From Melanocharis versteri (lineage: Eukaryota; Chordata; Aves; Passeriformes; Melanocharitidae), in assembly GCA_013397845.1 (NCBI GenBank), contig VZTG01010139.1, forward strand, positions 82,937 through 146,936: DNA of 64,000 bases, given 5' to 3'. Shown here piece by piece: positions 13,164 through 24,600 of the stretch (positions within the stretch are counted from its first letter, which is position 1; each line of letters starts with the position of its first letter). The translations under genes were made by a program, and so were the position numbers. The notes beneath the pieces were generated by a model. The model searched no databases and was not told where the DNA came from. It worked only from the letters and a program-made list of their open reading frames with translations.

Positions 13164-13996
13164 AAATATATTGTCCACCTGCACAGAGCAGGTGTTCCAT
13201 CCCTGCAAATGTAAAATATTGACTTATTTTCAAAGCATTTTGGATCACTTTATGAACTGCATTTTGGTTTTCCTTTTCTTAGCTTGCATATGAACAAGCT
13301 GTTTATGTTATAGCCAAGTTACCTGAATATCATTTAGGAAATGGGTATGATGACTCATTTTCCAAGAAATACCAGATAACCACACTTCTGTCAGTCAACC
13401 TTTTCTCTTTGGACCAAACTGATCCTCCTTATCTAGGAATTAATGGAACGTAGATTGAGTTATGTATCCTGTTTGCACAATGAGAGAACCCCAGACTCCG
13501 CAGTAGGTGTCTGCAATATGAATTTACTCATCCAGTGCAGATTTGGATGTGTGAAACTACTAAAGACAATGTTCCTGAATATCTCAAACGCTTATGAATA
13601 TGTTGCCAGAAAGACCCCCCAAAAATACTGTTGTCTGCTCTTTCTGTCATCTGCCTTTCCCATTTGCCTTTAGCATTTGGGTCTCACTGGTCATGGGCAT
13701 TTGGGAAACCTTTAAGTGGTGTTTATCAAATAGAAAGTGCTCCAAAATCCTTAGAAATTAATGCAGCACCTTATGCCCAGTTTGCTCAGGTTGAGCTCAA
13801 GCTATTTGCTGGGGAATGGTGCATGATCCATGTGGATCCATGTGTTTGTGTGTGTTCTGGCACAGAAGGGGGGTCACAACTCCACCCAAGGTCCTGTTGG
13901 GAAGTCGAGAGGGAGTTACGAGTTCCATCTCATCCAAACCCCCCTGTGCTCAATCTGCCTTCCAAATCCATGGTATATTTGTTTCTCACATTCAGG
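13164..13996. other. Unique non-coding sequence
   Basis: No gene or repeat recognised. A short TG-rich segment occurs near 13840-13856. Confidence 0.55.
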
Positions 13997-14227
13997 TTAG
14001 ATATTACACAGGAAATCCTTCCCTGTGAGGGTGCTGAGGCCCTGGCACAGGGTGCCCAGAGAAGCTGTGGCTGCCCCTGGATCCCTGGAAGTGCCCAAGG
14101 CTGGGTTGGACAGGGCTTGGAGCAACCTGGGATAGTGGAAGGTGTCCCTGCCCGTGGCAGGGAGTGGCACTGGGTAAGCCCCAAAATCCCTTCCAACCCA
14201 AACTGTTCCATGGTTCTGTGACTCTAC
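13997..14227 (+). mobile_element. CR1 3' end, plus strand
   Basis: Sense-strand CR1 blocks occur in order: CCTTCCCTGTGAGGGTG, CTGGCACAGGGTGCCCAGAG, CTTGGAGCAACCTGGGATAG, GGTGTCCCTGCCC, then CCCTTCCAACCCAAAC and GGTTCTGTGACTCT. It is a clean 5'-truncated insertion with a preserved 3' terminus. No target duplication was detected. Confidence 0.94.
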
Positions 14228-16349
14228 AAACGTAACCCCTAAAAGACACGGGTTCCAGGAAGGCTTTCTGTGTAATTTTTTTAGCTGCATTATAATCAGG
14301 TTTTTCTGCAGTTGGAACAACTGCTTGTATACTCATTAAGTTGTTAATAACTTAATTAGGCCAGCAGCAAATTCCCAGCTTCACACACATGGTGAGTTCC
14401 CTTTAGCTCTTAACATGATCTGTCCACGTAACACATTCCAGCAGCATCATCGTGCCATCTCTAGGACTCACTTCACTTCTTGGTGAACTAATTTCAATTA
14501 CTAATCCAGAAGGCATCTACTCCAGGAAAACAAAGCAAAACAGGAAATCTATGCTGTTTTTTGAAACGTGTGAATGACTTTTAATTTGGACATAGCAGAT
14601 CAGCCAGAGATTTTTTTTTTTTAAATTGAAAAATAAGACTCATTTATGATCTTCTTTCATCGCTACTTTCCTGTTTTTTTTCACTTTTCCACTGTCACAA
14701 TACAGAGGTCCTGAATTTAAATACATCAATACTGATGAACAATTTAGTCTGTTAATATGCAGGAAAACCCATGAGATTCTTCACACTGTGTAATATTCAA
14801 TAGAGCTCTGATATTTTCTTTTCTTTTACTAAAGATGACATTGTCTATCAAATCAGAAGAGACAAAAGTTTTTCTTCTAAGAGGAAGGTTGGTTTGCAAA
14901 GACAAAATCCTACCAGGAAAAATCTCTCAGTGAAGCACAGTTGTATAATGATCTAGCTGCTCATTTCTCATTATTTATGCAGCCTCTTTGTTTTCTAAAA
15001 GCCACATATGGATAATTTTCTTCTTTTTAAATATTATATCTTTCTCCATTGTTCCTAGGAGGCATTTTAATGCAGATAATTGAATTTCAATTAATTCTGC
15101 CTATGCTGTTCCAGATTATAGTTGCTTACTACTGCTGATGTGGGCCTGTCATTACTCACACCCTGCCTCATATTCAGCTCCATGTGACCATTTTTTAAGC
15201 CTTGTGTGCACACATTCCATTTATTACTCACAGGAGGTTATCCAGGGAGGTGCCATAGCAAGTTCTCTAAAGCCTGGTTCTCTCTGTGAAATATTGTGCT
15301 TTTTTATCAGTTTGTGCTGTTGTATGGCCAATAATAAAAATTATTTCAAAGCAAATTAAACCGGTGGTGGTAGAGTGTTATTATATTCAATTTGGGGTGT
15401 TGTTTTTTTTTTTTAATTCTCAAATAATGAGGAATGGATGCCTAAATAAAATGGAGCATCTGAGCCGCAGGGTTTCTGCTGCCAGCTCTGCCTCAGTTGA
15501 ATTACTGCAAAGGACTAAGAAATGCTAAGCTGAGATCTAAAACCAAGAACTGTCCAGTGTTCAGAGGATAAAACTGATAGAAACTTTGTGGGCTACCCAT
15601 GGATGCTGTAACATATCCTGGAAGAGAAGCTGGGGCAAGAATTTAGACATTAATGGTAGAATACATTTCACACTGAATTACATCTGGATCCTGTTGCTCT
15701 GGGATTGAGAACTCCTTTTCCCACCATCATGCAGGGGGAAACCTTTCGGTAATTAAATGTTTTCCTCACGTTAGCAGAGAGACCTTAAAGCACAATGAAG
15801 TGGCAGTGAAGAAGAATCCACTTTCTCTGTCAGCTTAGATCCTGAAAATACCTTCCTTCCACAACTGCTTGAAAGGGAATTGTGCCTGTAAAAAGGAGCA
15901 GAGGTGGAATCTATTGAAATTCTTTACAGTCAGAATTGAAATTCCAAAAGTAGGCTTGTAACAAAGGGCACTTCTTGTGAGAGGATTAAAAACTGAAAAA
16001 GCACTTTTGATATGACATTTCTGTTCAAAAATACCTATAGGTATTATAAAGAAGACAAAATGCATTAAGTTATTATTAGGATTACAATGACCAACCCAAA
16101 AATATGTCACTCATTTATCTTACAGAAAGATAGATGGGAATGGACTGGGGTTCTCACATTTTCCTCAGGGATGCTGTGGCTCTGTGCTTGCCTCTGTTCA
16201 TTATGGCAGCTAATTAGCACAACCTGTCTTGATTGGAAGAAATGAAAGCTTTTGTTGAAATACATTTATTCCATTCAGAACTGAAATCATACTACATCAG
16301 AAAAAGGGGATTGCAACACTTAAGTTCAAAACCTTGCTGTTTCAGGTTC
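14228..16349. other. Unique AT-rich sequence
   Basis: No gene or repeat recognised. T-runs lie near 14610-14622 and 15402-15414. At 15066-15105 an AT-rich homeodomain-like block holds the arms AATTGAA and TTCAATT one base apart, next to TTAATT. A TAATTAG word lies near 16212. Confidence 0.5.
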
Positions 16350-16472
16350 ATAAAATCCTCGTGGAATGGTTTGGTTTGGTTTGGAAGGGACCTTAAAGCC
16401 CATCCAGTGCCAGCCCTGCCATGGACAAGGACACCTTCCACGATCCCAGGCTGCTCCACCCCTCAACCAATT
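16350..16472 (-). mobile_element. CR1 3' tail, minus strand
   Basis: Shows TGGTTTGGTTTGGTTTGG (a local GGTTT expansion of the usual TGGTTTGGGTTGG), then AAGGGACCTTAAAGCCCATCC and CATGGACAAGGACACC. Truncated after the CAGGCTGCTCCACCCC block. Confidence 0.9.
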
Positions 16473-18309
16473 GCACGGATCTTAAATAAGTTTATACTTC
16501 ACTCCTGCCTTGCACATAATTAAACAAAATAATTATCAAACCATCCCAGGAAGCTTCAGTGTTTCAGTAGGAGTGTGCTAGAATGGATTGCTCCATTTAG
16601 TGTGTTTAGCTGGCAGAACTGAGACACAGAGCTTGCTCAGTCACGATCAATCGTAAGTTGGTAACAATCATTTTAAAAAAAATTCTTACTCAATTCCCTC
16701 TAAATCACAAACTATTACATTTCACTAAGCTGTTCCCAGGAATGTAGTAGTCCTGATACTTGAGGTAGAATATAATTTATCCTTTGTTCTTTGTTTGCAA
16801 AACCCCATTTTTTTTCCCTTTAAGGAGAGAATCAGTGTTTATTTAGGGAAATTCCTGAGTAGGTACAAAATTCTATTTTCTCACTTTTAAACTGACTCAA
16901 CCTCTGACTTTCTCATCTGACTTCCTGCATAATAAGTAGCTCTAAGAACCCTACCCAGTGATTTTTAGAGTGAAGAGATTTGTATTTTTTCTAGCTATGC
17001 AAGGGAGCAATACTAGGAATGATAAACTGTGGTGAACCAAGAACAAGTCTGTAAGGAAAAAAAATCCATTCTTTGTTTAAAAGCTCCACTACACTTAAAT
17101 TTCACTAGGTGAGCTATTCCAGTGGTAAAGAAACACTTGCCACAAAAAAAATCCAACTAAAACAAAACACACCCTTCCTCCAACCAAAACCTGGTTCAGT
17201 CTCAATTTTAATTATTAAAATTCTTTTTCCCCACCCCATCCCCCTTTTAATAGCCTTACCAGCAACCTGAATTAACATACAGCTGTTCTAAGGAGAGAAA
17301 GGGAGCAACCCACACAGCTCCTGCATCAGATGAGAAAGGAATTAAGTTTGATAAATGCTGTTTATGTCTCACTAACAGCCCTAAAGGCATCTCATAATTT
17401 TGTGATAAGAAAATATTTCCCTGTCAAGAGCCATTAACATCTGTTTTTTCGAAAAGTTTAGTCATTACATGCTCTGCCTGACAGCTCAATGTAGTACAGC
17501 TTGATGGATAACTGAGTGAAAGGCTTGAAAGGTCTCCAAACGAAGTCAATGCTCCAAATTTAATGAAAAATGCTGAAGTGCAATACTGTTATAAATATAA
17601 ACCATCTAATTGTAAACCAAAACAAGGCACCTTCTTGGCTTGGGTAATTTTAGTGATATTTGAGGAATAAGGGGATTGCAGAACCCCAACCTCTTCTCTG
17701 CATCTCTTTGTTAGAGTTGCTCTTTCTACCTCATGGATTGCCAAGGTTTCAGCTGTTAACTACAGTGACCTTTGGAAATATCTATTGCAAAATTAATAGG
17801 ATTCAAAAATATTCATTAGAACAGAAGAGTTCCGCTGTGGACTGAAATTTAACTTGTGGGTTTTGGTCTTTAATGAAGTTTGGAAGTGAATTATTTTTGC
17901 ACGGCAAGAAAGAGAGTGAAGAATGTATTCCTCCAATGAAAGAAAGTTTGCAACTTTACACACTTTAGAAAATTGTTTAGGAAATGGACTCAAAACCTGG
18001 ATTTTTCGCTGCATCCCAATTAAGTGTCTGTGTCCCAAGGCTGGCTTGGAGGAGCAGGGAGTGCAGGCTGGGCTCTGATGGAAGGTAGATATACAAGAGA
18101 TGGATGTGAGGACAGATGACAGCGGAGAGAGAGAAATCCATGGATATATAGGGATAACGTTAGAAAAGCCAGAGATCAGCTGGAGCTGAAATTTGTAAGG
18201 GTTTCAAGGGCAAGAAGAGCTGTTACTGCTCCATCATCAGTAGAAGAATGAACAAGGGAAATATTGGCTTGCTGGGAACAGGGAGGGTGATTTAGTGCCA
18301 GAAGACAGA
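16473..18309. other. Unique AT-rich sequence
   Basis: No gene or repeat recognised. Several A-runs and short AT tracts are present (near 16674-16683 and 17059-17066). Confidence 0.55.
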
Positions 18310-18662
18310 GATAATAAATGCCTTCTAAGCTCTGGGGCTCTCTTCCAAGGTCTCCCAGCCTTTTGTGCCTGGAGACAGAGTTCAGGAGGAGAGGAGCTTC
18401 CAGCAGTGGGAGAGGAGATACTCGAGCAGGAATCTTTTCAGAAGCTCAAGATGGGTTGCATTGAAGCACCAAGAGAAGGATGGCTGCTGCCATGGCAACT
18501 GCCATCACTCTTTTGTCATCTCTCACAGGCTTTGCTTTATTAAACTGTCTTTATCTTGACCCAGGAGGGCTTTTTCTGAGTCTTATGCCCACTCCCCCTG
18601 TCCTGGTGAGGAGGTAAGTGATAGGGCATCAGTTTGTGTCCAGCAAGGGTCAAACCCACCAC
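18310..18662 (+). mobile_element. Old retroviral LTR fragment, plus strand
   Basis: The right part (from about 18531) has TTTATCTTGACCCAGGAGGG, a pyrimidine-rich segment, GAGGAGGTAAGTGATAGGGC and a final CAAGGGTCAAACCCACCAC. That is the end pattern of the same bird LTR family as 2435-2915. The left part (18310-18530) is less certain and may be LTR U3 or unrelated. No flanking duplication was found. Confidence 0.55.
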
Positions 18663-20184
18663 GGCCATGGAGCTGCTCCTGGGGTAGGCTGTGTGCCTCA
18701 GGAGAGCCTGGGGGAGCCAGGGTTATTCCAGCAGGAACAGGGAAACCTCTGGGGACAGTGGAGAATGAAACTGTACCTGTGGGGTGCTAATGAGGGAAGA
18801 GAGGCAACTCATTTTTTGCTGAATTGTTGATAATGAACCATAAATTGGTAGCAATCATTAAAAAAACCCCACTTTCTGTTAGTCCAGGTTGCTTCAACCC
18901 TGCCCCTTTATGTGTTTGTTTGTTTTCCTTTGCTTAAACGCTTCATACATCCACTGCCTTATGTTTGCTCATTTATTCAGGGAAGTTCATCTCTGTTCAG
19001 TGATTTTCAACAGTCCTTTCACAGGGCTTTTCTTCACCGACACCCAAGAGCAGAAAATTATAGCTGAGTCAGAGTTGTCTGCACATCTCCGGAAATACCC
19101 CTGCTGCTATTTTACCTTTGGCAGAATTGGATCAAAGCAATTGTTAATGAATAGAATGATAAATTCAGCTCAGACGGTACCACATAGCAGAGTTTGTGTT
19201 GCAGGATTAGATTCCAGGAGGAAAACCACGGTGACAAGGCCAAGTGTTCACAGTCATGTGGGATTCCTGCCCTTTCTTACACTTCCAGGGGTTTCGGTGC
19301 AAAACCTTGGATTGTTTCTCATTTGCTCAGCACTTTTGGTGTAGCACAACACAATAAGATTTCCCAGAGTGAGACTGTGGAGCACGATTGTTTTTACTTG
19401 CAGTGATTTGTAAGCTCAAAGACTCTATTTTATCAATGGAACAGGGTATTAATGGGATTTTAAGGTGCACCTCCTTCATATATCAAGGGGATAATAGAGT
19501 CACAAGCAGACTTACGTGATAAATCATTACAGCTTTAGAGGAAAAGTTAATGCTTTTGTTCACAGAAATGTTAAAAGCTTTAGGAGGCAATATTTTAAAC
19601 TGCTTAAAATGATAAATCAAAGCAGATTAGCTTTCCAGATAAATATGTATGTAGGTAAAATCCTGTGACACTGACTAGAGCCACATATAGTGGCTATAAT
19701 AGGTTGAAAACCATCCCTGTGAACCCATTGATTTTAATATTTCTGACAGAAATTCTACAAGAAGTCTTCCATATGTCCTGTATATCATGTGTTTCATACG
19801 TAGAGCCCCACAATATTTGAGAAACTGCTTTTGGTTTGGTTTACCTTATTAATAAAACCCTAATTAATATGCATTGGTTAACAATTTATTCCTTTACTCC
19901 TCAAGGTAAATTCCTTTTGGACAACAAGCTTTCCTGTGGGTTTGCATGATGGGAAAACACCACAAATGTAGGGAATTGATTAATTTTCACACACTACCTA
20001 TTGGGCATTTTGAAGGATCTCTGTGCCATGCTCTTTTCATGCGGCATTTAGCAATTGAGATCAGGACAAACAAAAAATAATTGGCTGTAAGTTTGTCAGA
20101 GGAGATTTTCAATGGGACGAGGAGAAGGAATTTATTTTTTTAAAAAAGCGATTGTGAAGTGTAGCAAAAAGAGACAATAGTCTT
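18663..20184. other. Unique non-coding sequence
   Basis: No gene recognised. A plus frame of 151 codons (18889-19344) has no family signature. The stretch ends at an assembly N. Confidence 0.55.
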
Positions 20185-20185
20185 N
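20185..20185. other. Single-base assembly gap
   Basis: One N directly precedes the 218-bp segment that is repeated about 480 bp downstream. Confidence 0.99.
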
Positions 20186-20403
20186 AATGTTAAATTTTTG
20201 ATTGATCTTAGCCTGAGAGATCACATAGTAATTCAGGAACAAGAAATATCTACACTAAAGGAATACAGGTCTTTTGAGTGAAAAATAGGAAAGGAATTGT
20301 ACTAGTTTGAAAGCAAACCAGTGAGAGACTCCAAGACAGAAATACAATTTAACAGGAAAAAATAAAATAAATGCAATAGTACAAAAAAAACCACTGACAG
20401 AGT
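20186..20403. repeat. Duplicate contig of the LTR edge, bounded by Ns
   Basis: 20187-20403 matches 20668-20884 over 217 bp without an indel and with about nine substitutions by eye. The shared segment comprises roughly 110 bp of DNA outside the LTR, then the terminal TGTACTAG and about 100 bp of LTR. It is delimited exactly by Ns on both sides, which suggests a short contig placed beside its own locus (second allele or paralogue). Confidence 0.9.
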
Positions 20404-20411
20404 NNNNNNNN
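20404..20411. other. Eight-base assembly gap
   Basis: A run of eight Ns directly after the duplicated LTR-edge segment; the true distance across it is unknown. Confidence 0.99.
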
Positions 20412-20778
20412 ATAATCATCGAATAAGTAACCAAATAAACAGAAAGCAGATTTCTTTGAGAAGATTATTTTTGCAGAAGAGGTTGCAGCTCGTTTTTCTC
20501 AGTGTGAGAAGGGCGTTATGATTATATTAATATTGAAATCTGTGGATGTGCAGACCAATGGGGCATTTTCCTTAGGTATCCCATGGATTGAAGCCCCACC
20601 CCCAAATTTTTCCTTCCCTCTTTTTGTTCTATGAAAATTTTCAATGCAATAATTTTCCCATTTTTCGATGTTAAATTTTCAATCGATCTTAGCCTGAGAG
20701 ATCATATAGTAATTGAGGAACAAGAAATATCTACATTAAAGGAATACAGGTCATTTGAGTGAAAAATAGGAAAAGAAT
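20412..20778. other. Flanking sequence left of the solo LTR
   Basis: 20412-20667 is present once, with no recognised feature. 20668-20778 is the outside flank that is duplicated at 20187-20297. Confidence 0.7.
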
Positions 20779-21350
20779 TGTACTAGTTTGAAAGCAAACC
20801 AGTGAGAGACTCCAAGACAGAAATACAATTTAATAGGAAAAAATAAAATAAATGCAATAGTACAAAAAAAACCACTGACAGAGTTGGAATACAACCTGAC
20901 ACCCTGTCGGTCAGGGTGTTGGTAGCAGTCCGATTAAATGGTGGCTGCAGTTCTCCTGGAGTCATGGTTCTGTTGAAGCTGTGATCCTGTAGGAGGGTGT
21001 AGGTTTCCTCTGAAGGTCCACTAGCGGTGTAGAAGGGTCTAGTCTTCTCGGAATCCGGTGGAAAAGGCTGCTTGTGGTGTTTGAAATCTCAGATTATATC
21101 CAGGTAGGAATGCTTGGTTCCTCCCTCTGGGCGGAGCATCTCACAGTGGGATGATGGGTCATAGGAAACATAAAGAACACTGCCCCACCTGAGTTTAACA
21201 GCTGGCCCATTAACAGAAGACACCCCCAGAGTTTATCAGGGATGAGTCACGAAGGAGATGGGGAACACTGTCCCACCGGGTTTTAACAGCTTATGAAGAT
21301 GGTGATAGAATACAAACTTCTGGGCACATCTTACATTGTGACCTAGGACA
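20779..21350 (-). mobile_element. Solo LTR, minus strand (ERVL-like, 5-bp target duplication)
   Basis: On the minus strand the element starts TGTCCTAGGTCACAATGT at 21350 and ends with CTAGTACA at 20779 (572 bp). The right flank is GGAAT (21351-21355). The left flank is AGAAT (20774-20778), one mismatch, but the duplicate contig has GGAAT in the same place (20293-20297). A 5-bp duplication fits class III (ERVL-type) integration. No internal retroviral genes adjoin either end, so it is a solo LTR left by recombination. An ATTAAA near the 3' end could act in polyadenylation. A hairpin with 8-bp arms lies at 20899-20919. An internal 50-bp near-repeat (21153-21202 and 21241-21290, about 70 percent alike) is missing from the sister LTR at 54069. 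Confidence 0.9.
20899..20919. repeat. Hairpin inside the LTR
   Basis: The arms ACACCCTG (20899-20906) and CAGGGTGT (20912-20919) pair perfectly around the 5-base loop TCGGT. The sister LTR keeps GACCGACAGG but not the full stem, so the stem is not strictly conserved in the family. Confidence 0.85.
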
Positions 21351-24177
21351 GGAATCTTTATAAGCAACAAGTACAGGGTGGAACTTAAACCTGGTTGGCG
21401 CTGAGAAGAGTTTGACTTTCACTGAGTTGGAGAATCTCCCCGAAAAACATCTTGTTAAGAAGTTTTAGCAAACTGATTAGGTGTTTTAAGACTTGTAAAG
21501 TCTTACAATATCAAATATCAAAAATATTCTCTGTTTCATGCCACACATGCTCTGTTTCTGAAGTTCCACATGCTCAGCTCCACAGGCTCAGTTTTGGGGT
21601 TGCTGTAGTTTAATGAGTTTCACTATCTTTGTTTTAAAATAATCAAAATAAAACACTTCCATCATGAACTGCACTACAGGAGGGTAATTGGATAAGTCTG
21701 AAGCACTGAAAAGAGCCCTGACTCAACATCTATTTATTTACTTCAGTTCTTCATCACCCAAAGTTGAATCAGACTACAACTTTATTTTATATATTTGTCT
21801 GTTTATTTATTTATTTATTACATAGAAAAATAAGTGTAACCCACCTAATTTGTTGACTGGAACAATCTGACAATGATATTTGCTGATTTAAATGAATATA
21901 CAGGCATCAACAGGATATGTTTGGAATAACTTGTCCATGGTGGGAGTGTATATTCTAATAACCAAAGCATCTCCGAAAAAAAACCCCAAAACGTTTAGTT
22001 TGAAATGGAATTTCATTAAAACCAAAAGTTTTTAGGATTGCTTTAACAAATACAAAAGGAATATTCAGAAAGGTGGTTTCCTTTGTTTCCTTTCACTAAC
22101 TTGGCAATAAAAAAGGTCTGTTTGTCTCAGCTTTCTTTTAGCTTGCTCATCAGTATAAAAAGGTAGATTTTATTACACTGATGGCAGATGATATATGGCA
22201 CTATCAAAATTCTGACATTTTATATGCATAAAAATTTATTTTTAAAAAAGCTTTGTCTAAAAAACTTTATATGTACAAAAAGTTTTGACATTTCAATGTA
22301 TACATGAAAAAGCTGAAATATTTATAAAACCCTATTTGTTATTTTACGTAGCGACACTTTCAATGGTACTGAATCAATTCAGACTACCCACTGAATTTCA
22401 AAAAAATTCAGATTTTTCTTTTCAGAAATCTTAAATCGCAGTGTTTCACATGGAATGAAATTTGTTTTCTAAATAGCTTTTTATGTGTAATTTTTCTAGT
22501 CCTAAACATCTCTTCAACTTTCATCCTATTTTGTTGCCTTACAAATTTTGTTAGTTCGATTTTTCAGGATTGATCAAATTTGTATCTTTGATTTCCTTTG
22601 TTTCAGGAGTGTAAGACAGAGATCATCCTCACAATTTGCTGTCATCTACCCCTGAACACACACTCATTTTTCCAAGATAAAATGCTACCATTAAAAAAAA
22701 AAAGGCCTTTTCCACGTTTCCTCCCTTCTAAACCTGCAGTTATTTCAATCATCAAAGAAAGTCAAAGCTGAGTATATTGAATCTGACACATTTCCTTTGG
22801 TCTCCAACAATATCAGGATTGGTTTTTAATGCACATTTTGGGTACGTACTAAACCCCTCCATTGCACCAGATTTGCAGCTCCTGGCTCTGCTTTGAATTC
22901 TAGGTTCAGGTCAGGAAAGTGTAATATCCTTCTCTGGAACATCTGGAATCAAATCCCAATTAACCTTTCTCTAATTTGTCGGAATGTGAGGAACTTCCTG
23001 TTAATTCACTTTAAAGGCAGGACTGACACGTTAGGCAGAATCAGACGGTGTGAAGCTGCTTTATTTTCACTTGGCTGCAACTGTCACTTAGCATAAATGT
23101 AGGGTGAATCTCAAACCTTGCAGGAGCTCCATCTGCTTGGGTATTACATTCCTGACAATTACACATCGGGAAAAGATGGCAGGTCATGGGAAAAGGATGA
23201 AGGGAAAAGAATTCATTTACAATTTTCAGGACTAGTAGCAGAGGACAAAGAATTCACCCCCCTCTTATTGTAAATTATAGTTTATTTCATTATTTAGCTA
23301 TAGTGGGAGAAATCAAGAAGTTCATAGATACTGTTGATCATTGTTTCTTCCCACAAGGTGAAATTATTCAGATATGGAGGAAGAGTCTGTGAAATTCCAG
23401 TTTCATGGGCTGTATTCTAGACACACTGAGACTTTGGGGTATTTGTCAGTACATCTCTCTGTAACTGTAGTTATTTTGGAAATCAAATCAATTCTACACA
23501 CACACATCCATAAATTAATAGAGTTATCTCTGTTTTAAAAATTGGCTTTATGTCCAATAACTTTGCACAGAAATCAGGGCAGCAATGCAGAAAAAGATAA
23601 TTAAAATGATTGTTTCATCAGAAGTTTTAGTGTGGAGAACACAGAACATCCTGAACCTACTGCAATCAACTATGACATCTAATTAAGAAATTGAAACAGC
23701 TGAATAAACTCATAATGTTCCTCATTATTGTTTTAACTATTCCCCTCTACCCCCTCGAAATATTGTTCCATGGATTCAGATCTAAGTCAAGTTGTGTTAA
23801 ATCTTTTTTGATAATAAAACCTCATCAGGTATTTTTGTGCTAAGTTTGGCTTGTTTTTACAAAGAGGTTCCTAATTCTGAGCCCAAACCAAATTCTTTCC
23901 ATGAAGTTGAAATTGTCCAGTGACAAGACAAGGGACAGAAAGAAACACAGGAGTTCTTCAATCTGATTACAGGAGGTAGAGCTTAAACGCCATCATTTTG
24001 TGCCTCTTGGGAAAAAGCAACCTTCCACTGTCCTCAGTCTGCCAAAACAGCATTAAAAACAGGCCATAGGCTTGAAGTTAAGCTTGAACTAAATCCATGT
24101 CCTGGGGTCCTGGAAGTTGTGCTGATACAGCAGAAATTGTGCTGTACCATTGGGAATAGGAGGGAAAGAAAATAAAT
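21351..24177. other. Unique AT-rich sequence
   Basis: No gene or repeat recognised over 2.8 kb, apart from a short TTTA run (21802-21819), an A-run at 22693-22705 and a CA run near 23497-23506. Confidence 0.55.
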
Positions 24178-24600
24178 AATCAGAGAATCCCAGAATGGTT
24201 TGGGTTGGAAGGGACCTCAAAGCCCATCCAGTGCCACCCCCTGCCATGGGCAGGGACACCTTCCACTGTCCCAGGTGGCTCCAAACCCCATCCAACCTGG
24301 CCTTGGACACTTCCAGGGATGCAGGGGCAGCCACAGCTTCTCTGGACACGCTGTGCCAGGGCCTCTGCACCCTCACAGGGAAGGATTCCTCCCCAGTATC
24401 CCATCTAACCCTACCTTGTGTAGTGGGAAGCCATTCCCCCTTGTCCTGCCACTCAGGCCCTTTTAAACAGTCTCTCTCCATGTTTCCTGTCAGCTCCTTC
24501 ATGTCCTGCAAGGCTACAGCTGGGTCACCCTGAAGGTTCTCCTCTCCAGGCTGAAGAATATCAATTTTCTCAGCCTTTCCTCACAGCAGAGGTGCTTCAT
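24178..24600 (-). mobile_element. CR1 LINE 3' end, minus strand
   Basis: One of the best preserved copies here. It begins AATCAGAGAATCCCAGAATGG and continues through GTTTGGGTTGGAAGGGACC, CCCCCTGCCATGGGCAGGG, CTTGGACACTTCCAGGGATG, CTCACAGGGAAGGATTCC, GGGAAGCCATTCCCCC and CTCCTCTCCAGGCTGAAG. It then stops near a TTTCCTCACAG block in ORF2. The limited decay suggests a younger insertion than most neighbours. Confidence 0.95.

Noticed and set aside
20779..21350. Possible provirus spanning from the LTR toward 21.4-24 kb
   Set aside because: No primer-binding site, gag, pol or env-like coding and no second LTR in the same orientation follow; target duplications directly flank the single LTR.
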